Below, in pieces: positions 25,201-37,200 of a stretch of DNA of 64,000 nt. Source of the stretch: Siphonodentalium dalli (Eukaryota; Mollusca; Scaphopoda; Gadilida; Siphonodentaliidae); contig CP136064.1 of the NCBI GenBank assembly GCA_032622095.1, positions 129,443,605 through 129,507,604 of the forward strand, in the 5' to 3' direction. A program made the translations under genes and the position numbers. The notes beneath the pieces are model-generated. The model searched no databases and had not been told where the DNA came from. It saw only the letters and a program-made list of their open reading frames with translations. Each line of letters begins with the position of its first letter. Position 1 is the stretch's first letter.

Positions 25201-28200
25201 CTTCCTCTGGAACAGCACAACGCACTTCCTCCGAAATTGCATTTGTGACCATATATGATTACTGGTACTGGCGTATGCATGTAGATATATCAGAGTTACA
25301 TATAATGCCCTAAATAATCGACTCCTTAAATAACCACAGCATAATTATGAGTAATTCTGCTGTGGTTAAGGAGTCGATTATTTAGGGCATTACTATATGG
25401 AGGCAGGGACTCAGTATGAGTGTTCATTACTTCATACTGGCATGTGATTAAAGGTACTCAACCTGATTCAATGGTCCCCATATAATCATTTTCCAACAAC
25501 AACAACAATTAATTGCCCAAATATAAAGCTAACCACTGTTAACTATAGTATAAAATTGCCTGAAATGTGTTATTTATCAACATGATGTTCGACAAAATTT
25601 GGCCTTATTATCAACACAAGGCCTTTTTGATTTTTGAGTTAACCATCTTTATCCACAATTTGGTCCGAGACCGTCGGCCTGTCAACCTTTTACTGGGCCA
25701 CTAATAAGTCTTGATGGTGAAAAATAATGGATTTCAAAAATTTATTTCAAATAACTCTGAGCTTTGTTAGGTGGGTTCCTCGACTCGAATCCATTTTTTT
25801 TGTTTACGTCCGAAACCAAATAAATAGTAATTGAGAGGCACTTAATCGGATTATGCACCTTTAACTCAGTGACCGTGAACAAATTCCCATAAAAATGGCC
25901 AATTTACATGCAACATCAGCCAACATACACATGTACACATATATACCACACGTATAGATGGACCCCTGTGGTTTCAATTATATTGGCATTGTGTTAAAAG
26001 CAGTGAAGGATCCAGGAATATTTTGGGGACACCTGTTTTCAGGCAATAATATGCAGAAGGCATATCCCGAAGGCCTGAGCGGGGGAGGTATGGGAGGGGG
26101 TGTCCCCCCCCCCCCTGCTGATGATGGGGGGGGGGTCTGGGTATTCTACCCCTGGATAATTTTTGAAAATCCATTGCATTGAGAGCTAATCTAGGTCTCT
26201 CGGAGTCAGTATTTTGAATTTTACTGAGAAGTCAATTTGATCAAGTTTCTCAAGTGTAACTGGAAATTTGTATATATGTATGGGATTGGAAATGCTAAAA
26301 AGTTATTGTCAGATATATTTTGGTTCAATGGATTATGCTTATCCTGCTTGAAATGAGACTTATCGTTATCACTCTAATTCACATAATAGGCGATTTTCTA
26401 AAATTCAAGTGAGAGACACATAAATAATATACTAGTAGTGCCGAAACAATGTCTATTAAGTTAGTAATTACTATTAGTACTAATCTCTATTAATTATTCA
26501 TTTGATATTATGACATCCCACATGATAACCATGCAGGTTGATTTGATCCAATTGTCACTGTTCCTGAACTGTATTGTGTAATTTCACTTGAATTTGATTG
26601 AAATACTAAAGTCTGAAGGCTGAATGATAACAAACCTGCACTCAAACTTTGAAGTTTTCACAGATGAAAGCTAGATAAAGACAAACATACCCTACAGTAT
26701 GATTCCAACTGCATGTAAACTTAAATGTCTTATGTCAATATATATAAATGTTTTGTATCTTGTTATGATATGAATTGGGACCTGAACTGGAAAAGAAAAA
26801 AAAAGAAGCTTTTTTTGGGCCCCTGGAGTTTGGGCGCCCAAACCGGTAAACTGTATAAAAACCGGCCTGGACATGCATGTCCCTGGTTAAAAGCAATCAC
26901 ATTGAACTAAAAAGAAAATAAACAGAAAATAAAGAATACATATAACCTGTGTATACATGTATGTGTATTCATATGGGAGGCCGTTTCCACATTTATTCCT
27001 TATTAAGCGCAAATCATTTGTTCTTAAGCATAAATAATTGCGGTTAAGCGCAAATAAAAATTCATATGCATTGATTCCCCCCCTGAATTAATGATAAATG
27101 GCACAGGCCAAAACACACCACTCAAGTCTATATAGGCCCACCATATGAGGGAAGCAATCCCAAGTAACCCCTAATTCCCTTTTTATGACCGTGGAAATGG
27201 TATAGATCTGTGCAGGATATGTCTCTTTTATAAACTATACTAGCAGGTTAGCCGGCCAATGGCGTAGTTCGTCTCATGGCTTTGTTCGCAAAAGCAATTG
27301 CAACAGCTTCCGAGACACGTATGCTGCACGTACATGTAGGTGTAATATTTCGTCAAAATCCGCTAGTTTTACCCGATTTGACCTTGAATTGATCATTTTC
27401 AAGGTCAAGGTCAGGTCGGGTCACAATTTAATCCGTCCATGACACTTCCCGCACAATAAAGGACACACACATATATATCATTTGTGGGTACCCGTTTCAA
27501 GGTGAAGATCACCTCGGGCGGAAAACTGACCCGATGAAAATCTCCCCCGTTCCTAGGAAGCCCTAAGTACGTAAGAATCACACAACACGCTCATGTCTGG
27601 ATAGTCATTCTCACGTGTGGACCCAGACGTAAAACGCGATTAATCCCACAGTGCCGTTTTTTGTGACTAGGTGTGGAGAAGGGGTGCTCGGAGCTTCTCA
27701 GAAACGGCGCGACGACGCGTCCCATGGGTTTTTACCCTTAGATGGGAAGTTTGGTGTCGATTTTCGATTCTATAAAGTATATATATACACACATATATAT
27801 ATATTTATATACGGAGTTCTCAAAGTATATAGTAGACTAGCAGGTTAGCTGGTGGCAATCGTCAGAAACATGACAATTTTTTATTTTTTTTATTAATTTT
27901 TTTAATTATTTTTTTAATTTAATTTTTTGTTTTTCAATGAGTTATGTGTGCCTTTTTAATTTACTGGTTAAAACTGTGCCTTTTGAGTTTTTGAATTTAA
28001 TTTTTTGTTTTTCAATTTTACCCGATTTGACCTTGAATCGATCATTTTCAAGGTCAAGGTCACAATTTAACCCATCCATGACACTTCCCGTGGATAGCAA
28101 GTTTGAGCTCTATCGGTTCGAGTCTATAAAGGACACACACATATATATCATTTGTGGGTACCCGTTTTAAGGTGAAGATCACCTCAGGCGGAAAAACTGA

Positions 28201-31200
28201 CCCGATGAAAATCTCCCCCGTTCCTAGGAAGCCCTAAGAACGTAAGAATCACACAACACGCTCATGTCTGGATACAGTCACGCTCACGTGTGGACCAAGA
28301 CGCAAGAATCACATTACACGCATATGCTCTTTATCAACGGCACTGCGGATACGAACGCTCATTAACTATCAACGCGATTAACCCCACAGTGCCGAGGACG
28401 GTCATTTTTGTGACTGGGAGTGGAGAATGGGTGCTGAGAGCTTCTCCAAAACGCTGCAATGGAGCATCCCGTGGTTTTTTAACCTTAGACAGGAAGTTTG
28501 GTCTCAATCGGTGCAGCCGTTTTCGATTCTATAAAGTATATACACACATATTTACACACATACGTAGTTCTCAAAATATATAGTAGACTAGATCTCTGCG
28601 ATGGAGATTCAAATTCTTGGGGGTAGGGATGCTGATAATATGAAAATAGGTTTTTTTCCCATTTGAAGACAATAAACTTTGTACACCATATGAAGGAAGC
28701 AAGCCCCCCAGTAACCTCTAATTCCCTTTGTATGGCCATGGAAATTGTATACATGTATATCTGTGCAGGAAATGTCCCTTTAATCTTGAACTCTGTGAGT
28801 GAGGCACCAATTCTTGGGACACCAGGGGCAGAGATGCTGATATATTGCATATGGAATTAAGTTTTTTCTTCAACTTTCGAGTCTGTATGGGGTTACTACT
28901 ATGAGATGGACTCAATCATTCACAATTGGAGGGAAGTAAGGGAGTGTTAGGTATTTGCGCTTAAGCTAAAATTAGTTACGCTTAAGCTCAAATGATTTGC
29001 ACTTAAGCGCAAATAAATTGTTAGACACATATTTGTACTCAAGTGAAAATGATTTGTGCTTAAGAGCAAATTATTTACACTTAATCGGAAATATTTGCAC
29101 TTAAGCGCAAATAAACAATAAATGTGACAAGGCCTCCCATATATCCATGCATTGGTACAATTTTAATAGACCATCAACATAAATGATATATGCCACAAAA
29201 TAACAATTTCAACATGAACATGTCGATTTTAGGTACAGTAATGCCCTAAATAATCAACTCCTTAACCACAGCAGAATTATGGGTAAATTTTCAGGATTCA
29301 GGATTCACTGAGAGCTTTCAAATGAATGGCAACAATCCATATTTCGAATATAATTCTGCTGTGGTTAAGGGGTTGATTACTTAGGGCATTACTGTACTTA
29401 TATCAATGACGGGATGTCTACAAACAATTTGTGTGTATGTTTATGACACAGGAATGTCCATTTAGTATAGAAATCAATCAATATTAGAGCGTTTGTGCTA
29501 TTTTTATTAGAAGAAAAGCTACCTTTATTGGATAAAGTACAACACATAAACAATTAAATTTTCTCATAATCCAGGCACATACGGTACACACTATAGGCAC
29601 ACGTACTGCCATACATGTATAGACATCACCCAAGAGATGTCATTCAAAAGAAGATCTCTATGCCAGTTTCAAAACAACTGCAGATCATCATCGATTCCAG
29701 TGGAGTGTCTGTGACCAATTATATGACAATGCGGAAAGAATCTGGAATCAATTATGATCTGCAGTTGTTTTGAAACTGGCATAGAGATCTTCTTTTGAAC
29801 AAATCTCTTGGGTGATGACTACCAGTGAAGTGATAAATGGAGTTCTCAGTTGATTTTGAAATGTGCATGAAGATCGAGTTCAACATTTCATGGAATGGCC
29901 CAGTAGTGATTACAGAACACAGTATCACAACAACAAATCAGTGAGAAAAAATCAAGATGCGTTATGTTGTGACCTGTGTGATCAATGGATTCACCTCCGC
30001 TGCTCTAAATTACTAAAAACAGATTTCATGAAGCTAGCTAATGATGATAGCCCATGGTTTTGCTACCATTGTAATGAGACGTTATTTCCATTTAATCACA
30101 TGGAGGAAGAGGCACTGTTTCGACTGGCATTATTTGACATGAAACAAGAATATGCTCACACAAATTCAAATAAATCATTTTTAATGAACCCATTCACTCT
30201 AAATGATGACTTCCGTGAAGAACATCAAATGGATGATGATGACTACAATTTAAACCCAGTAAATCCTGAAAACTCCTCTAATTATACCCTCCTTGATGAA
30301 TTTAACGATAAATTGAAAATAATAAACCAAAATGTGTCATCATCAATGATACACTTCAACATACGTTCACTATTAAAATATATGGACAAGTTATCCACTT
30401 TCCTGTATACCTGTAAACACAGATTTGATCTAATAGGCGTTACTGAAACTTGGCTCAAGGATGAATCTCCTGTGGATCTAACCAAAATGGGAAGCTATAG
30501 CTTATATGAGAAACATAGGAGTGATAGAGGTGGGGGTGGAGTTGGACTTTATGTACATGAAAGCATTGAAGCACAGGTACGATCAGACTTGTCTTTGTTC
30601 AGTGAGAACTTTGAGAGCTTATTTATTGAAATTCCTGACAAAAACAAAAAAAACAAAAAACAAGTAGTAGGATGTATATATCGAAGCCCAAATTCTAATG
30701 TCGATGACTTTCTTGAAAAACTTGAAACAGTATTAACCAAGATACATAAAGAGAAAAAAGATTGTTTCCTAATGGGAGACTTTAATATAAACATAAATAC
30801 TAATAACACCAGCGGAAACAACTTCCTTAACTTACTAAAGTCATTTATGTTCTTGCCATCAATAACGAAACCCACTAGAATAACTGAGTTCAGTGCAACA
30901 CTTATTGACAACATATTCTCCAACTGTCTCCTCTCCTCATCTATCAATGCTGGTATATTCGTGGAAGACATTACAGACCACATGCCTATCTATCTCCTTT
31001 TGAGCAATGGAACTAAAACAATGAATAAGAAAGACGTATTTATATGGCAAAGAGACTATTCAAAAAGAAACAAAGAAAATTTTATAACCGAAATATCCAA
31101 AATTGACTGGACTATGGTGTTAGACAACCAGGATTGCAACAAAGCCTACAATTCTTTCCACGAAACATTAACAAACATTTACAATAACAATTTTCCAAAC

Positions 31201-34200
31201 ATCAGAAAGAAAATCAAACCTTCTAATCATTGCAATCCATGGATAACAGCAGGTATACTGAATTCCATTAGAAGAAAGAATAAACTATATAAAATATTCA
31301 TTAAGAACAGAACATACTATAATAATGATCGATACAAGAAGTATAGGAATAGACTAAATTCAATTATCCGTACTGCTAAACAACACATAGGAAATTCCAA
31401 CAATATGAAGGTAATATCAACAAAGAGGAAATTGCTACCAAATTCAATGAATTCTTCGCCAATATTGGACCAACCCTTGCTTCAAAAATTAAATCTAACA
31501 AGAATCCAGCAGATTACCTTATATAATCAACCTAAGTGTTCTTCATTCTTTATCCAACCAACAGATGAACTTGAAGTCATAGAAATTCTCAAAAATATCA
31601 GTGCAAAAAAGGCTGCCGGTATTGATGATCTCAAGTGTTCAATATTGAAACATTGGAGCGAATTTATTATTAAACCCATTACACATATATGCAATCTTTC
31701 TCTTGCTAATGGAATATTTCCAGACCTCATGAAGATAGCAAAAGTTGTACCTATTTTCAAAGCTAAAGACCCAACCACATTAAGTAACTACAGGCCAGTC
31801 TCTGTGCTACCTGTATTTTCCAAAATCCTAGAAAAAATGATGTACAACCGACTGAACGGGTAGGGTTCTCTATTCCGAAGGTTCGCTATTCCGAAGGTTC
31901 ACTAATCCGAAGGTTCACTAATCCGAAGGTTCACCAATCCGAAGGTTCACTATTCCGAAGGTTCGCTATTCCGAAGGTTTTCTATTATGGGAGTTTTTAG
32001 CCAGAAATGAATCAAAATTTGCGCCCCCGTACATTTATACACCCCAATCTAATATCTAATTTGTCCCGGATGTCGGTTATTAATAGCAAGAAGACAGTAT
32101 CAGTTTATCATTTTAATATTATAGAAAGTTGAAAACACAATGACTGAAATAAACAACGAGTTAGAGATGCATTCTACCCGAACTGGCAATCTGTACTTGA
32201 AAGAAACATCAACATTAAAATCAATACAAAGTCAGAATTGCAGTTAGGTCCATTCAGCGGTATTCTGCTATACAGTAAGTTATAGCGCTCCAGTATTGAT
32301 TGACCGTAAGAGCCCCACTGTTATAGTCCGCCTTTAGCATTTGGGACATTATATTAATCAAAATAACTCCTATGTAAATCATTTATAAATCAGATGATAT
32401 ATTGAAGTTATATAGACGTAAAATAACTAAAATATGTCGTTTAGTCCTCAGCCGATAGACGACATATATGTCGTTCTACTCGCCAAAGGGTTAAATCTCA
32501 AGGAAACCCACGAAAACAAAAATCACATTTATTTTTTTAATGTTTTAAGTTATTTCCTTCATAAGAGTCTTCGTACTAAAGAACCCTCTCAATATACTTT
32601 AGAATATAGAATTAACTTTTAAAATAACAAAAACCTTCGGAATAGCAAACCTTCGGAATAGTGAACCTTCGGAATAGTGAACCTTCGGATAAGTGAACCT
32701 TCGGATTAGTGAACCTTCGGAATAGCGAACCTTCGGAATAGAGACATGTTCCCGACTGAACAAATACCTAACCAAATACAATATTCTATATAGAAGTCAA
32801 TATGGCTTCAGAAAGAATCACTCAACTATTCTGGCACTAACTGATCTCTTAGAGAAAATTACCCAAGCCCTAGATAATAGAGAACACACCATTGGGGTAT
32901 TCCTTGATCTATCAAAGGCATTTGATACAATAAATCATAATATAATGCAAAATAAACTTGAAAACTATGGATGTCGTGGGGTTGCACTGAACTGGTTCCA
33001 AAGCTATTTGACTAATAGCAAACAATCTGTACAATATGAAGGCCACTTGTCTTCACAAACAGATATAATATGTGGAGTTCCACAAGGATCTATACTTGGC
33101 CCTCTACTCTTTCTGATATATATGAACGAACTTCCAAATATTTGTAAGGACCTGAATCTAATACTATTTGCTGATGATACAAATGCATTTTACTCTAATA
33201 AAGATATAAATAAGGCATATGATATAGTCAACAAAGAAATGGAGACAATGAGCAAATGGTTTCTTGCTAATAAACTATCTCTAAACCTAGTAAAAACTTA
33301 ATTATTACATGATATTTACGAATACAGATCTATGCAAAAAAATAACTGTCCTACCCGAGCTCAAGATCAATGAAAATCTATACAAAGAGTTAAAAACACT
33401 AAATTCCTAGGAATTAATATTGAAGAAAATTTATCATGGAATATGCAAGTGGAATCTATTACTAAAAAACTGTCAAAAAATTTAGGAGAGTCATGAGAAA
33501 AATCAGTGACTTCATACCCAGAGATACAATGAAAACAATCTATTCTGTACTGATTATCCCACATCTCACATATTGTAATGCCATATGGAGTGCAACAACA
33601 AAGAAAAACCTTGAAAATCTTATAAAGATACAAAACAAAGCTATCGCCACACTATCTTACAAATAAAAGGTCAGCAGACCACAGTGTCCCCCGACAACAT
33701 GGCAAGTCGATGCCGCTTTGTTAAAGAAATTAAAAAAAATTGTTGAAATTTTCTAAGTCGAAAAGGGTTAATAACTCCATAAAAAAAATATTAGCTATAT
33801 AGATGTTGCAAATCACGAACATTTTAGGAACAATATCCCAGAGTTTCAAATCTCTACATTTAAAACTGTAGGAGGAGTTGATTACACCATGAAGGTACCC
33901 AATCTCATCCAAAAGGCAAAAATGTTCCAAATTTTCTAAGTCAAAACCCCCCAGAAAATATGGAAAAAAGGATATTTTTTATTAGCTATATAGATGTTGC
34001 AAATCACCAACATGTTAGGAACAATATCCCAGAGTTTAAAATCTCTACATTTAAAACTGTAGGAGGAGTTGATTACACCATGAAGGTACCCAATCTCATC
34101 CAAAAGGCAAAAATGTTCCATATTTTCTAAGTCGAAAAACCCCCCGAAAATATGGAAAAAATGATATTTTTTATTAGCTATATAGATGTTGCAAATCACC

Positions 34201-37200
34201 AACATGTTAGGAACAATATCCCAGAGTTTTAAATCTCTACATTTAAAACTGTAGGAGGAGTTGATTACACCATGAAGATACCCAATCTCATCCAAAAGAG
34301 GGTCATTTCTATAGTCCTCCAACGGAAACGTCGGGGGACAAAAAAAGCATACCAGAAATATGCAGGGACCACAATTTGCTAACATTGATGAATGACATTG
34401 GAAACATGCAACTAATACAAATTTTACATGATTTCCATCAAAAGAAACTCCCCAAATCGCTGTCTTCAATATTTACTAATATACATGATATCCATAACCT
34501 GACAATACACGGTTCAAAGTAAATTCAAATCTGTATTGTGAATTCAGAAGAACAAAAAAAGCAAGAAGTGTCATATCAACCAGAGCCAGATGTCTATGGA
34601 ATGAACTCCCATGTGATTGTAAGCTTCGCGTAGAAACTAGTGACAAATATCATAAGTACCTAAAATCACATTTCATTAATAAATACACCCCAAATATCAA
34701 ATAACAATCCAGTTTGTATGTATTCTCTCCCCTATTATATATACTAAGGCAATACCAGCCAGCAGTCCCTTACAGCAGAGACTGTCCAGAAGAGGGGGCA
34801 GAAATTAATGAACTTCTCTTTATTCTCATAGTAATATAATCCTCCCTCTCCTGGCTAGCTCTCCCGGTGAGGAACAGGCCAACCAAATTTATACCACATT
34901 TCCTCCATGTGTTACTATTTGTCACTCATCTGAACAACAGTGCAAAAATAATCAACTTGTCTATAACCTTAACCAATTCCTCAACCAAATCAAGCAGTAT
35001 TCACACCCATATTTCAATGATCACCTTAAATACTAGCTGGTATTCCCCACATTATTGAAAATTGCAAGACGATCGCGCAGGTCTCAGCATAAAGACATCA
35101 AGATAATCATATTGGCTACCAGATAAAGCATAACAAAAAAAAATAATGACTATAATCACCATCTCACAACCCGACCCCCCCCCACCCCATGCCCCCACCC
35201 CTTCTTGCCCATGCATCTCTATACAATAATACACACATTGTAAATACGCACCCGCACTATATAAATACGTACACATAACACTGTATCATTATAATATAAG
35301 CATAAGGGCCCTGCCCTTGCAAGTTAAACTTTTTGTGGGGTCCTGTTGATATATATATATTATAATTATATTGAATACGAAATAAATCTTATTGAATCTT
35401 GAATGTATATATAGCTGAAGGGGTCATTGCATGTCGCCACATTTTGGGGTGTTAATTTGGTAGACCTACGGGCCCATGATACAACTTATGAAAAGGTATT
35501 TTGGGTATGGTACCCATACTAGTACAGCTTGACTTTTGTTGCGTTTTCAGCCCACACGATACCCAATTCTTGCATCTGATCACATACAGGTACGGTACAT
35601 GATCGATGCATGGGTACCCTTACCGAAATCACAAGCCCTCGGTAAGCATTCAGGAAGGATTTGAATGCTTACAAATGAAGACTTAAATGAATCCTTATCT
35701 CAATCAATGCAATGGGCCAGTTACAGGAAAAATAAGCACTCGAAACAGAATTTAGCCCTCAATAGGGCCGACTTATTTAAATGAGCTAAGTACTCCCATA
35801 AGCACTCGAAGGCTTATTATGCCTTCGAGGGTTTAGCTCATTTAAATAAGTCGGCCCTATAGAAGGCTTGTTGGTTCCCGTAAGCACTCGAAGGCTAAAT
35901 AAGACTTCATAATTTGCATATAAGGCTTCGAAGGCTTATATTTAAGGCTTCGAAGCCTTATATGCAAATGATGAAGGCTTAAATGAAGCCTTACGAACCA
36001 TGTCTCGAATGCTTAAATTGGTCCCCGAATGCTAAAGATTATGGTGAAATGATGGCCTGTTTTCATAGAGTTACCTATACTGCATGGAAATGAGGGATAA
36101 CTCTATGCAGGATGCATGGGAATATGGGTGGTGTCATCAAAATTGGCTAGAAATAACAAAACAATTATGAAGTGATAACAATTTTATATTAGTGAAATGA
36201 ACAATTTTGAGTATATATGTATATATCAAGAATTTATGTTAGCTGTCACTATCATGTCCATGTTTAATGCAATTTGATTTCTGTACTCTCAGGCTCCGTG
36301 TAGGTCACCCCTTAAGCTAATAAATTGTTTAGGATATATGTCAATTCCACTGGCGATGCATGTAGTCTCAGTCTTCTTTTCTGGGAGTCGTTTTCAAATT
36401 CTGAAATGAGAAATAGTAAACAAATTTTAAATTATGTTTACATCAGAAATAACTGAAATGATATTATTTGTTTCAGAAAATGAGTTATGTGAATGATACA
36501 GTTGTTTGTAAATATATCAAAATTGTATTGGACTGAATATTAATATTTTTAGCTAGCATTGAACTAGTAAAATGCCCAAAAAATGATATAGGTGATGTTT
36601 TTTGTGGATTTAACATCTGATAAACCAACCTTTGAGTGATACTCAGTTTATGATATCAAAATGCAGGCATATCCAAAATTGAGATTAGATAGCTGATTAG
36701 ATATTCTAAATGTGTGCATTAACTGGAAGGAAATGGTTCAAATAATAAGAAAATAAGATATCCAATTTATAATATAATGCTAGTTTTACAATTCTAATAA
36801 CTTACTTTTTGCATTAATGCCCTTTGCTGTCATTTTCTTGTTAAATAGGAAATCATTGGACCATGCAGCGATATGGTCTCATATAGGTTCCTATATCAAT
36901 ATTGCTCCTATAGGATATACATCCAACATGGCGGCGTGTCCCGTATCCAATCACGTGATTAAGAACGCTCTATATTACTAGTTTTGGAACCCATTGGCTC
37001 CCCTGCATTTAAATTACCAATTAGGTTCAAACAAGACGTGTATAATGTACTTGTTCAATATGCCAACATTATCTTCCTCTGAAATTGATGTTATCATGCA
37101 TATACTAATAATTAATTAATTATGAATAATAAATAGATTATGTACACTGAAAATTCATAAAACACCAGAAGTCCACACAACCTTTTTAGTATTTACCCAA

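Larger units (their letters stand above)
29863..35403 (+). mobile_element. jockey/CR1-like LINE, disrupted
   Basis: This is one plus-strand non-LTR element. It has a degenerate PHD-like finger, an endonuclease, a reverse transcriptase and a C-terminal domain, then a 3' UTR ending 'aataaatcttattgaatctt', the short-repeat tail typical of CR1/L2/jockey elements. It is broken by a foldback-type transposon (31858-32751), by an insertion near 33664-34337 and by several stops. It sits in intron 1 of the RNF215-like gene, antisense to it. The 5' end is not defined. Confidence 0.88.

Noticed and set aside
25958-26182. ORFs on both strands rich in Gly and Pro
   Set aside because: Arise from G and C homopolymers in the hAT derivative 26001-26885.
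30549-30983. 144-residue minus-strand ORF
   Set aside because: Shadow of the LINE endonuclease frame on the opposite strand.
33936-34469. 177-residue minus-strand ORF with internal repeats
   Set aside because: Translation of the 191-bp tandem units (FCLLDEIGYLHGVINSSYSF recurs); no independent support for coding.
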